This document shows, piece by piece, positions 39,156 through 47,660 of a DNA stretch of 64,000 nucleotides. Position 1 is the first letter of the stretch, and every line of letters starts with the position of its first letter. The stretch spans positions 62,001 to 126,000 of the forward strand of contig JAUHXC010000010.1 in assembly GCA_030427205.1 (NCBI GenBank). The letters are read 5' to 3'. Source of the DNA: a bacterium. GTDB lineage: Bacteria; Myxococcota_A; Bradymonadia; UBA7976; UBA1532. The notes under the pieces were generated by a model. It ran no database searches. It saw only the letters and a program-made list of their open reading frames with translations, and was not told the origin of the DNA. A program made the position numbers and the translations under genes.

Positions 39156-40053
39156 CCCCCGCCTCGTGCTCGCCGCCCTCTGGGCCCTGACGCTCGTCGG
39201 CTGCCCGCGGGACCAGCGCGTGCCCGACGCGGTGAAGACCGCCCTCTCCGGCCGATTCCTGCACGCCGCGCACCTCGTCGACGACGCGCGCTTCCGCGCG
39301 CTCAACGGCGGCCGGGCCCTGGCCTGTGCAGACTGCCACCGCTCGACCGCCGAGAACCGCTGGCAGCCCGAGCGCCCCGGCGTCGCGGACCACCAGCCCT
39401 GCGCCTCGTGCCACAAAGGCGCCTTCTATACGCCGCCCGGTGACTTCTGCACGAGCTGCCACACCGCCCTGCCCGACCCGCGCCGAGCCGTGCCCGCCGA
39501 TCATCTGCTGCCCGAGTGGCCGCGTCGCCAGAAACACAGCGAGCTGGTGGGGCGCTTCAACCACCGGCTGCACCTCGGCGACCCGCGTATCGCCGAGAGC
39601 GGCGGGCTCACCTGCACCGACTGCCACACCGTCGATGGCAGCGGACCCTATGCCAGCATCCCCAGTCATCAGACCTGCGCCGAGTGCCACGCCGATGGCA
39701 CCCGCCTGACCCGCATCGCCGCGCCGCGCCTCGACGCGTGCGCGAGCTGCCACGTCGACGGCGGCCCGGGGCGCGCGCGCAAGTACCTGGGCAACGACGT
39801 GGGCTTCGACCACGCAAAGCACATGCGCCTGGCCGATGGCACGGCGATCGAGTGCACCACCTGCCACGAGGCCATGACCCGCTCGACCTCCGCGCGGGCG
39901 GCCGATGTCGAGCTGCCCAAGATGATGAGCTGCCGCCAATGCCACGAAGACCGCCGCCGCACCCCGGCGCGGGTCGCCATGAGCGAGTGCGGGGTATGCC
40001 ACGTCAACGGGGTCGAGGGCGCGGCGCCGGGGGACCACGGGCTGACCCGGTAG
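39142..40053 (+). CDS. Nonaheme c-type cytochrome lipoprotein
   Basis: 303 residues; ATG inside the end of the fusion gene (14-base overlap). The signal peptide ends in the lipobox LTLVGC, so it is lipid-anchored, perhaps in the outer membrane. Nine CxxCH motifs: CADCH, CASCH, CTSCH, CTDCH, CAECH, CASCH, CTTCH, CRQCH and CGVCH. The FNHRLHLG and FDHAKHM segments provide distal His. It ends the six-gene overlapping series. Lipidation makes it a candidate for handing electrons to the barrel/hexaheme pair encoded divergently. Confidence 0.92.
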   Translation: MTSLDPRLVLAALWALTLVGCPRDQRVPDAVKTALSGRFLHAAHLVDDARFRALNGGRALACADCHRSTAENRWQPERPGVADHQPCASCHKGAFYTPPGDFCTSCHTALPDPRRAVPADHLLPEWPRRQKHSELVGRFNHRLHLGDPRIAESGGLTCTDCHTVDGSGPYASIPSHQTCAECHADGTRLTRIAAPRLDACASCHVDGGPGRARKYLGNDVGFDHAKHMRLADGTAIECTTCHEAMTRSTSARAADVELPKMMSCRQCHEDRRRTPARVAMSECGVCHVNGVEGAAPGDHGLTR

Positions 40054-40153
40054 CCGGCTTCGACGTCGTGGGTTGCGCCCGACGCCGTCGGTGACGGGCT
40101 TCGAGCCGGCGTATGTCGCCGCGATGCGCCCGCTGCGCGCCGCCCGCTGACGG

Positions 40154-41245
40154 TCATCGGTCGCCGCCCGGCTGATATTCGCCCCAGTCGCGCGAGAGCA
40201 TCAGCGCCTCCTGCTCCAGCTTGCAGCCGCGGTCGAGCAGCGCCTGCGCCAGGTCGAGCAGCGGGTTCTCCGGATCGTCGAGGTATCGGGCCAGGCGGCG
40301 GCGGTCGTGGGCGGTCAGCGGCCGGGTCGGGTGTTCGTCGAGCAGCGCCGGCTCCATCCGCCAGGGGATCAGCTCGACATCCGGCGCGTGCTCGCGCAGC
40401 AGGTCGCGCAGCTGCCGCACGATCAGCAGCCCGCCCGCGTCGAGGTCGCCCCAATGCCGCACTCGGGTGACGCCCGGCAGCTTCGCCAGCCGCGAGACCC
40501 AGCGGCGCTGAGCGCGGCGCAGGAAGCCCGACGTGAACACGCCCACCGCGTCGGTGAAGCCACCCTGCATCGCCAGACCTTCGAAGGGCGCGAGGTTCTC
40601 GATCGTGATGACCTCCGAGGCGGTGGTCCACAGCCCGTCGAGGCGGTCTGCGACCGGTCCGGTGATCGCGTACCACGGCGCGCTCATGCCCAGATCGATC
40701 CCGTGGCCACCGAACCGGAAGCCTGCCGGCCCAGCGGTCAGCACCGCGGTCGTCCAGTCCTGCACCAGCGTATCGAGCGGCGCGTCGAAGGCGGCCTCGA
40801 TGGCCGCGCGGTGGTCTTCGATGCGCACCGCCTTGGTGGCGCCGAACGCTTCGAGCACGAGCACCCGCTTGGGCACCGGCAACGCGTCCGGATCACGGGC
40901 CAGCCGGTGCAGCGCCTCGATCAGCCGGGACGCCGCGTCGTGCGACGCCCGCTCGGCCTGCCACCCGTCGAGGCGCCGACGGCCCCGCTCGGTGATGCGC
41001 AGCGCGGTCGGACGGGTATCGCCCCGCCGATCGCGTCTCTCCCGGCGCTCGACCAGTCCCGCCGACCAGATGGCATGCACGCCGCGCTCGACATCGATGA
41101 TGTCGGCGTCCGCGTCGGTGAACCGGCGCAGCGTCGCCCAGCGCATCTGCGAGACGCCGGCCAGATGCCTCAGCAGCGGCTCGGCCAGGGCACGATCGTG
41201 CGCCGCGAGCGGCTGCGGGGCGTCGCAGCGGATCCAGCCGCTCAC
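40154..41245 (-). CDS. jetD: Wadjet anti-plasmid system TOPRIM nuclease subunit JetD
   Basis: 363 residues; GTG 41245 overlaps the jetC stop (GTGA). The N-terminal half has winged-helix-like helices. The C-terminal TOPRIM fold shows the acidic residues: Glu in VITIENLAPFEG, Asp-x-Asp in HWGDLDAGGLLIVRQL and a late EQEALMLSRD. These match the DUF2220 C-terminal domain of JetD, the subunit that cuts DNA in Wadjet after the SMC-like complex has extruded a small circular plasmid. It is the last gene of a four-gene coupled operon. Confidence 0.85.
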   Translation of the reverse strand: MSGWIRCDAPQPLAAHDRALAEPLLRHLAGVSQMRWATLRRFTDADADIIDVERGVHAIWSAGLVERRERRDRRGDTRPTALRITERGRRRLDGWQAERASHDAASRLIEALHRLARDPDALPVPKRVLVLEAFGATKAVRIEDHRAAIEAAFDAPLDTLVQDWTTAVLTAGPAGFRFGGHGIDLGMSAPWYAITGPVADRLDGLWTTASEVITIENLAPFEGLAMQGGFTDAVGVFTSGFLRRAQRRWVSRLAKLPGVTRVRHWGDLDAGGLLIVRQLRDLLREHAPDVELIPWRMEPALLDEHPTRPLTAHDRRRLARYLDDPENPLLDLAQALLDRGCKLEQEALMLSRDWGEYQPGGDR

Positions 41246-44088
41246 GGGGTGTCATCCGGCGCGCGGAAGCCGAACTTCACCGGCGGCGCGAGCCTGAGCG
41301 ACCCGTCCGGCGAGAACCCGCCGGCCGTCCGGGTGCAGGTGAGCACACCCTGCAGCCAATCCCCGCAGCGGCCGATGTCGAGGCTGGTGGGCATGCTCAC
41401 CAGATACTGCGCGCCGGTGCGCCCCAAGAACGCGCCCAGCTCCTGGATCTTGTGGGTGTCGCTGGCCGAGAAGGGCTCGTCGACGAGGAAGAATCCGGCG
41501 CCGCCCGCTTCTCCGAGGGTGTTCATCGCCATCAGGATCGACAGCGCCGCCTTCTGACCGCCCGACAACGCGCGCGAGCTGTAGGGCACCGGCGCCTTCT
41601 GGCCCACCGCGACGTCCATTACGACCTCGAAGCGGCCGTCCTCCCGCTCGCGCAGCTTGCCCTCGACGTGGAAGTCCAGGCGCGCCGCCTCGGCCTTCAC
41701 CCGGCCGAAGTAGGCCCGGAACTGCAGCCGCGTGGCGCGGACGTACTGATCGTGGGCCTGCTCCACCGCAGCCCGCGCGGCTTCGACCTGGCGCTTGATG
41801 CGCTCGAACTCGCCGCGCACCGCGTCGAGCTGGCGCTCCAGCGTACGCAGGTTCTCCGGCAGCGCGGGGTCGCGATCGGCCGATGGGAAGCGATCGATCG
41901 CTTTCTCGTCTTCGGCGATGAGGCGTTCGAGCCACGCCGGCCCGCTCTCGTCCACCTCCCGGGCCACGGCGTCCCGCTCGCGCTCGGTGGCCTCGGCCAG
42001 TATCGCCTCGCTGGCCGCGATCGCGTCGCGCAGGCGGGCCAGCTTCAGATCGGCCGCTTCCGCCTCGGCGCGGGCCTCGTCGGACGCTCGGCGCCTGCTC
42101 TCGGCGCGCTCTTCGGCGCGCTGCACCTCGATTTCGAGCCGCGTCACCCGTCGACCGAGGGCTTCTCGCTTTTCGAAGACCGCGCGCCGCGCCTGCATGA
42201 CCCGCTCTTCGGCGTCTTCTGCCTCCTGCCGGCGCTCTTCGAGGCGCTGCACCTCGACGCCGACCTCGGCGTGCTCCGCGCGGATCGCCAGCCACGCTTG
42301 CCGCCGCGCCTCCTCGGCGAGCGTGCTGTCGAGCGCCTCGATCCGCCTTGTCAGATCGGCGCGCTGCGCCTCGAGTCGTCGACGCTGCCCATCCAGGTCG
42401 ACCAGGGCCCGCTCGATCTCGGCCCGTCGCCGCGCCAGCGCGTCGCGGCCCAGGTAGAAGCGTTCGGTGCCGCGGTGGATGCCGCCGATGCGATCGAGCA
42501 CGTAGCCCGCGCCGTCGACCTGCGCGCCGCGGCCGCGGAACGTGCCCTCGACCGCCCCTTCCAGTCGCTCGACCCGGCGCAGCAGGCGGATCACCAGCCC
42601 GGCGTAGCGCTTGTCCTTCACCCGCACGCCGTCGAGCAGCGGGTGCGCGCCGCGCTCGGGCGCTCGCGAGCGGATGTCCGGCGCCAGCACGTAGTATGGG
42701 AACCGCTGCGCCCGGGCCAGCTGCACCGCCTGGACGAACGACGCCTCGTCGGTCACCGCGATCGCGAAGCGCAGATCGCCGAGGAAGCTCTCGATCGCCT
42801 GCCGATCGGGCCCGTCCGGCTCGACGGGCTCGATCAGGTCGAGCAGCAACCCGTGCGGGATCTTCGCCCGGTTCAGCGCCTCACGCAGCCGCTCGACGGC
42901 CTCCGGCGGGTCGAGCACGCCTTTGTCGATGCGCGCCCGCTCGGCGACGAGGGCGGCGCGCTCGGCGTCCACGCGGGCTCGCTGATGATCCAAGCCCGCC
43001 CGCTCGGCGCGCGCGGCGTCGACCTGTTCGACCAACGCCCGCGCATCACGGACCGCCAGGCCCTCGGCGTCCCGGCGCACCGCGTCGAGTCGGGCCCACC
43101 GCGCCCGCGCATCGGCCAGCTCGCGCTCGACGGCGCGCCGGGCCGTCCGCTGCGCGTCGAAGCGCGCGTCCAGCCGTCGGTTCTCGTCGTCCGTCGCCCC
43201 GTGCGCCGCGCGCGCGTCACGCAGCTCGCCGCGCAGTCGCTCGGCGGTCCGGCCCAACGCGTCGACCTCGCCGCGGGCCGCCGCGCCAGCGCTCAGCGCC
43301 GCGCGACGCAGCTCGTCGAGCTCCCGCCGCCGGGCGAGTGGAAGGGCCAGCGTGCGCCGGCGCAGGCTGGCGCGATAGCGGGTGAAGGTGGCGTGGCGCT
43401 CGACGCGCTCGGACAGCGCCTGCCGATCCTGCTCGATGCGTCCCAGGGCGCCGGCCTTCTCCTGGCGCAGCTTCTCGACCTTTTCGAAGTCCCGCCGCAG
43501 CGCCTGCCAGCGCTCGTAGACCTCCTTGCCGCCGATGAAGTCGTAGAGCAGGTCGAACAGCTCCGCCGGGTCCTGGCGACACAGCGACGCCACCTCGCCC
43601 TGGGGCGTCGCCAGCAGGCGCCGGAAGCTGGCCGAGAGCCCCAACCGGTCGAGCCGCTGGCGATAGTCACGGGCGGTGAACGGCCGCGTCTCGACGCCCG
43701 GCATCAGCGGCGAGAGGTCGCCGTCGAGGATGTGATACTGCCGCGCGTAGCCGTCGTCGGTCGCCCGGAAGACCACCGCCAGGCTGACCAGATCACCCTC
43801 GTACCCGCCGCCGAGCGCGTCGAAGGGCCGCCGATTCGCATGATCGGAGCGGTTGTCGATGACCGCCCGCACCATCGCCACCTGCGGATCCCGGGTGCGC
43901 AGGTAGTCTTCGGCGGTGCGGTCACGACCGATGCGCCGCGCGCCGAGCACCATCTTGATGGCATCGAGGATGCTGGTCTTGCCCGAGCCGTTCTCGCCGG
44001 TCAGCAGGTTCACGCCCGGCCGCAGCAGCAGGTACTGATCGGGCTGCATGTCCCAGCCGAGCAGCTCGATGCGCTCGATGCGGATCAT
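41242..44088 (-). CDS. jetC: Wadjet SMC-like ATPase subunit JetC
   Basis: 948 residues; ATG 44088 overlaps the jetB stop (ATGA). Walker A is GENGSGKTS (about 34-42). Two long coiled coils rich in Arg, Glu and Ala (roughly 220-400 and 560-800) flank a hinge-like globular region around 430-520 (FPYYVLAPDIRSR, YAGLVIRLLRR). The C-terminus has the ABC signature LSGGQKAALS and Walker B FFLVDEPFSASD. This is the MukB-like loop-extruding motor of Wadjet, and its length is somewhat short for the family. Its ATPase would drive recognition of small circular DNA. Confidence 0.9.
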   Translation of the reverse strand: MIRIERIELLGWDMQPDQYLLLRPGVNLLTGENGSGKTSILDAIKMVLGARRIGRDRTAEDYLRTRDPQVAMVRAVIDNRSDHANRRPFDALGGGYEGDLVSLAVVFRATDDGYARQYHILDGDLSPLMPGVETRPFTARDYRQRLDRLGLSASFRRLLATPQGEVASLCRQDPAELFDLLYDFIGGKEVYERWQALRRDFEKVEKLRQEKAGALGRIEQDRQALSERVERHATFTRYRASLRRRTLALPLARRRELDELRRAALSAGAAARGEVDALGRTAERLRGELRDARAAHGATDDENRRLDARFDAQRTARRAVERELADARARWARLDAVRRDAEGLAVRDARALVEQVDAARAERAGLDHQRARVDAERAALVAERARIDKGVLDPPEAVERLREALNRAKIPHGLLLDLIEPVEPDGPDRQAIESFLGDLRFAIAVTDEASFVQAVQLARAQRFPYYVLAPDIRSRAPERGAHPLLDGVRVKDKRYAGLVIRLLRRVERLEGAVEGTFRGRGAQVDGAGYVLDRIGGIHRGTERFYLGRDALARRRAEIERALVDLDGQRRRLEAQRADLTRRIEALDSTLAEEARRQAWLAIRAEHAEVGVEVQRLEERRQEAEDAEERVMQARRAVFEKREALGRRVTRLEIEVQRAEERAESRRRASDEARAEAEAADLKLARLRDAIAASEAILAEATERERDAVAREVDESGPAWLERLIAEDEKAIDRFPSADRDPALPENLRTLERQLDAVRGEFERIKRQVEAARAAVEQAHDQYVRATRLQFRAYFGRVKAEAARLDFHVEGKLREREDGRFEVVMDVAVGQKAPVPYSSRALSGGQKAALSILMAMNTLGEAGGAGFFLVDEPFSASDTHKIQELGAFLGRTGAQYLVSMPTSLDIGRCGDWLQGVLTCTRTAGGFSPDGSLRLAPPVKFGFRAPDDTP

Positions 44089-44777
44089 GACATCTCCCCG
44101 GTGTCATCGATGTCTTCGGGCGGTGTCTCATCGGGCGGTGTCTCGTCGGGCAATGTCATCGTGCCCCGGCGGGCCAGGCCCACGACGTACTCCTCCATGC
44201 GCAGCGGGTCGACGAGCACGTAGAGCGCCGGCCCGGCGATGATGGGATCGGTCTTGCGTCGCTGCACGATGAAGCGGTCGTTGCGCAGCTTGCCGAGGAA
44301 CTGCTTGATCGCCGAGTCGGAGTAGATCTCGCGGAACTCGGCGAAGACCTCCTCGGCGGCCAGCTCGGGCGGCGCGTCGTCGGGGGCCTCGGCGAAGCCG
44401 AACAACCCCTGGCTCTGCCCGGGCAGCGGCTCGATGTCTTCGTCGCGGCTCATCGCCTTGATCTGGCGGTAGACGAGCTGGACCCACAGGTAGACCAGCA
44501 GCCGGATGTGACCCGCGTGCAGCCCCGAGGTATTGCCGCCGATCGCTTCGGTCTCGCGCCGCGGCCGCACGCCGAGCTGACCCAGGAACTGGTGCAGGTC
44601 GTAGCCCACCCCGGCCAGCCGCTCGCTGACCCGATCGTAGAGCGGGCCGTTGCCCATCAGCTCTTCGTACAGCGCGGCGTCGTCGTTGTCGGCGAGGTCG
44701 AGGCAGCCACACGTGAGCAGGTGATGGGCGATCGCCATCGCTCGACGCTCGGCCAATGAGTCAGTCATCGGCGTCAT
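44085..44777 (-). CDS. jetB: Wadjet MukE-like subunit JetB
   Basis: 230 residues; ATG 44777, or 44768 for a shorter form; both overlap the jetA end. The protein is largely helical with a winged-helix-like segment (EVFAEFREIYSDSAIKQFLGKLRNDRFIV), matching the DUF4194/MukE-like kite subunits that bind the kleisin. The acidic C-terminus (TLPDETPPDETPPEDIDD) is disordered. It is placed between kleisin and ATPase genes exactly as in Wadjet operons. The specific Wadjet type cannot be set by eye. Confidence 0.8.
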   Translation of the reverse strand: MTPMTDSLAERRAMAIAHHLLTCGCLDLADNDDAALYEELMGNGPLYDRVSERLAGVGYDLHQFLGQLGVRPRRETEAIGGNTSGLHAGHIRLLVYLWVQLVYRQIKAMSRDEDIEPLPGQSQGLFGFAEAPDDAPPELAAEEVFAEFREIYSDSAIKQFLGKLRNDRFIVQRRKTDPIIAGPALYVLVDPLRMEEYVVGLARRGTMTLPDETPPDETPPEDIDDTGEMS

Positions 44778-46095
44778 CCAATCGGATCAGAGTGATGCGT
44801 GCATGCCATCCGCGGGGTCCCATGTCATCCAGGGCGCCCGCCTGCTTCAGCCGCGCCAGTGCGTCTTCACCCGAGAGCCCGCGAATGATGTCTGCCATGC
44901 CTGATGGCAATGATAGCGCGATGGACATGCCTCGGATCTGCAGAATGTCATCCCGCCCCTGACCGTGGAGCCGGGCGAGCAGCGCGACCTGCAGGGCGGT
45001 GTCGGCGAAGCCCTCCGAGAGCTTGCTGGCGAGCGTCGACCACGCCACCGGCTGGCCCGCGGGCACGTCGCGCATGCCATCGGCGATGGCATCGATCAGA
45101 TGACTCATCGGGTCGTCGCTCACCGCCTCGATCGGGTGTGTATCGGGCTCGGGCGGCGGCGCGTAGACGAACGGCTTGCGCCGTGAGAGTCGGCCTCGGC
45201 GCTCGGTCGTATGGCGGTCCAGCAGCGCGTCGGTGCCCACCCGGCGGGCGGTGCGCGGCCACGCGATGGCTTGCCCCGGACCGGCGAACAGCTCTTCGTC
45301 GGTGGCGCTCATCACCCCGTCGCACAGGGCCGAGAGGCTGTATCCGGCGTCGGTCGTCTCCAGTCGGCGCAGGCTCCACTCGGCCAGCCGGCGGTGCAGC
45401 CCCTCATGCGCCCGCAGAATCAGCTGCATCGACCGGTGCAGCCGTACGACCCGGTCGAAGTGCACCGCGCCCAGCCGCGGCTCGATGAGCGCGAGCACCT
45501 CGGTCACCCGCTCGATCTGGGCGCGGACCTCTTGTCGGGCGAAGCGCAACAGCTGCCGGGGTCGGCCGCTGGCGATGACCTCCCGGGCGCGCTCGGCCTG
45601 GGTCTCGAGCTCGGCGAGCAGCATGCCCATCAGCCGCGCGCTGGTCTTGCCGTCCTCGTCGACCCGCGCCCCGAAGTGCAGCGCCTCGGCGGCCCGCACC
45701 AGCAGATTCGAGGGCGTCTGCGACGCGAAGTTGGCCGCCCGCAGCGTCGCGAGCAGGAACAGCCCCAGCGGGTTGAGCCGATACGAGTTGTCCCGCGCCC
45801 GCAGCTCGAGCCACTGCCCGTCGTAGAGCGAGCGCACCAGCGCGTCGAGCCGGTCGGGCTCGATGGCCCGCAGCAGCGTGCGGATGCGCTCCTTGGTGAA
45901 CCGGCCGTCGGTCTGGGCCAGCGTGAAGAGCACCACCAGCTTGAGCAGGGTGTCGCCGCTGTCGGTGGACGAGAAGAGGCTGCGCATCAACGGCGCGATC
46001 GGCAGGATGGCGGCGGCCTCGCCCCACTCCTCGATGTGCTCGGGGCGGACGCCGGGGGCCAGCCCGGCGGGTACAGATTCGTGCGCCGGCCGCAT
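44761..46095 (-). CDS. jetA: Wadjet kleisin (MukF-like) subunit JetA
   Basis: 444 residues; ATG 46095. The N-terminal winged-helix region (TLLKLVVLFTLAQTDGRFTKERIRTLL, YRLNPLGLFLLATL), a helical middle with long amphipathic stretches (about 160-250) and a C-terminal helical unit (STLASKLSEGFADTALQVALLARLHGQG) fit a MukF-like kleisin that closes the SMC ring. It is first in the operon, followed by jetB, jetC and jetD with overlapping starts. A possible RNA hairpin covers its ribosome site. Confidence 0.75.
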   Translation of the reverse strand: MRPAHESVPAGLAPGVRPEHIEEWGEAAAILPIAPLMRSLFSSTDSGDTLLKLVVLFTLAQTDGRFTKERIRTLLRAIEPDRLDALVRSLYDGQWLELRARDNSYRLNPLGLFLLATLRAANFASQTPSNLLVRAAEALHFGARVDEDGKTSARLMGMLLAELETQAERAREVIASGRPRQLLRFARQEVRAQIERVTEVLALIEPRLGAVHFDRVVRLHRSMQLILRAHEGLHRRLAEWSLRRLETTDAGYSLSALCDGVMSATDEELFAGPGQAIAWPRTARRVGTDALLDRHTTERRGRLSRRKPFVYAPPPEPDTHPIEAVSDDPMSHLIDAIADGMRDVPAGQPVAWSTLASKLSEGFADTALQVALLARLHGQGRDDILQIRGMSIALSLPSGMADIIRGLSGEDALARLKQAGALDDMGPRGWHARITLIRLDDADD

Positions 46096-46097
46096 GG

Positions 46098-46124
46098 CCC
46101 CTCATCGCACGAAATCGTGAGGGG
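46098..46124 (-). promoter_or_regulatory. Hairpin that could mask the jetA ribosome-binding site
   Basis: On the minus strand CCCCTCA (46124-46118) and TGAGGGG (46104-46098) form a perfect 7-base stem with a 13-base loop. The 3' arm GAGGGG is the only Shine-Dalgarno-like sequence before the jetA ATG at 46095, with very short spacing. Folding would hide it. Confidence 0.4.
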
Positions 46125-46212
46125 ATCGAGTTCTGGGGCGGCGGGCGGCTGGCAGTGTCTTGCGCGGTCTACCAGGTGCGGTTCGAGGCCGGCTCCCGCG
46201 GTATCAGCGGTA

Positions 46213-47430
46213 TCAGTTACACGGGAACAGCGTCTCGATGATCGCCACGATCTCCTCGGCGCTGACCGGCGCGTCGTCGCCCCAGGCGCTCAGCAGGCGG
46301 TCGGCCGCGCCGGCGTCGATGTCGCGGGCGGCGCGGTCGATGACCGGACCGAGCACCTGCAGGAAGGCCCAGGCGGCGTCGCGGGCCTCGCCCTCGGCGG
46401 CGGCCCAGGTCTCGACCCGGTCGATCAGGATGACCGCCAGGCCGCGATCGAGCGCCGCGTCGACCTGCCGCAGCGCCTGCTGATGCAGCGCCTCGTCCAT
46501 GGCGGTCTCGGCGTCGTCGATGTCGCGCCAGCAGCGCACGGCGAGGTGGGCGGCGAAGACCCGGGCGTGGGTCTCGGGCTCGAGCGCCTGCACGTAGCCG
46601 CCGAAGCCGGTGGCCATCTCGTCGCCCTGCGCGCCGCCGCCGTAGTAGGCCCACGACGAGTCGCAGTCCTTGGCCGCCGCCTGGCACGAGTAGGCTTCCT
46701 TGTAGGTCGAGGCGTAGAGGAACCACAGCAGGCCGGCCTCGACCCGGGCGGCGTTGCTCCACGGGTCTTCGCCCATCGAGCCGGCCTGGAAGGCCTCGAC
46801 GATCACCGGCAGGATCTGCGCCGGGCCGACGCAGTAGTCGGGGTACTGGGCCGGCACGCCCTCGTCGCGGCACGAGCTGCCGTCATCGGGGGCCGGGTAG
46901 TGCGGGTCGTAGCGCCGCTGCACCCGGCTGTCGAGGCCCTGGTCGATGGCGTATTCGACGCGGGCGTCGACGAAGGCGTCGGCCGCGGGCGCGGCGTCGG
47001 CGCGCCACAGCAGGTCGGCGATGGTCTCGAACGAGGCGATGCGGGCGATGGTCGAGATGCTGTCGGGCAGCACCGGCTCGTACTCGCCGCTGTCGCTGAT
47101 GCACGCGGGCCAGCTGTCGCCGGGGTAGTCATCGGGATGGGCGGTGCACTCGCCTTCGCCCTCGCCCTCTCCTTCGCCCTCGCCCTCGCCCTCGCCCTCT
47201 CCTTCGCCCTCTCCTTCGCCCTCGCCTTCTCCTTCGCCTTCGCCCTCGCCTTCTCCTTCGCCTTCGCCTTCGCCCTCGCCTTCTCCTTCGCCTTCTCCTT
47301 CGCCTTCGCCCTCGCCCTCGCCGCCCATGCCCATATCCGCCAGCGGCGTCTCGTCCGGGTCTTCGCCCTCGCAGGCCCACGCGCCCAGGCTCAAGGCCAC
47401 GATCAGAACGGTGCTCCAGGTCCTCTGCAT
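46213..47430 (-). CDS. Lipoprotein with long Glu-Gly hinge
   Basis: 405 residues from ATG 47430 (MQRTWSTVLIVALSLGAWAC), with GGGGAG upstream. The signal ends in a lipobox-like GAWAC. A 57-residue Glu-Gly run (47149-47319) precedes a helical C-terminal domain of about 310 residues with several Cys (CVGPAQILPVIVEAFQ, CQAAAKDCDSSWAYYGGG). No known family or catalytic site is recognised. The hinge suggests surface display. It is divergent from ileS. Confidence 0.65.
   Translation of the reverse strand: MQRTWSTVLIVALSLGAWACEGEDPDETPLADMGMGGEGEGEGEGEGEGEGEGEGEGEGEGEGEGEGEGEGEGEGEGEGEGEGEGEGEGEGEGECTAHPDDYPGDSWPACISDSGEYEPVLPDSISTIARIASFETIADLLWRADAAPAADAFVDARVEYAIDQGLDSRVQRRYDPHYPAPDDGSSCRDEGVPAQYPDYCVGPAQILPVIVEAFQAGSMGEDPWSNAARVEAGLLWFLYASTYKEAYSCQAAAKDCDSSWAYYGGGAQGDEMATGFGGYVQALEPETHARVFAAHLAVRCWRDIDDAETAMDEALHQQALRQVDAALDRGLAVILIDRVETWAAAEGEARDAAWAFLQVLGPVIDRAARDIDAGAADRLLSAWGDDAPVSAEEIVAIIETLFPCN
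47149..47319 (-). repeat. 57-residue Glu-Gly microsatellite
   Basis: A 171-base tract of hexamers alternating GGCGAG, GGAGAA, GGCGAA and GGAGAG (minus strand) encodes uninterrupted Glu-Gly. Codon choice varies along the tract, so the repeat is conserved at protein level as well as by slippage. Confidence 0.9.
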
Positions 47431-47660
47431 GATCTCCCCATCTCGGCTCGTCACCGCGTCCGGTCGACGCGAACGCCTGGAATTCTAGGATGAGCCGCGA
47501 GGGGCGAGCGCCCCGCAGAACTACCCAATGTAGATCTACCCAAGACGCGCCCGCGACCACTCGATCCGGGCGCCGCGCGCCCGCCCGTTGCGCCCCGGGC
47601 CCCGATCCGGTAACCCATCCCACTGGCCAATCGACGGACCCCGACCCCCCACGAGGCCCC

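Noticed and set aside
35805..39416. 1200-codon open frame opposite the FHA-heptaheme fusion
   Set aside because: Composition is Arg/Gly/Ala/His without domains, while the plus strand has heme, Fe-S and Rossmann motifs.
40054..40153. Small gene or remnant frame between the last cytochrome and jetD
   Set aside because: A short frame ending at about 40150 has no start with a ribosome site and no recognisable product; only a GCCGGCT/AGCCGGC inverted repeat stands out.
44880..45095. ATGCCAT/ATGGCAT inverted repeats within jetA similar to the 30759 operator
   Set aside because: They arise from Asp-Gly-Met/Ala codon runs inside the coding region and are not in promoter positions.
47455..47660. T-box or other riboswitch before ileS
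   Set aside because: No specifier stem, AGGGUGGNACCGCG-type sequence or terminator was found; only a GGGGCG/CGCCCC stem (47501-47514) is present.
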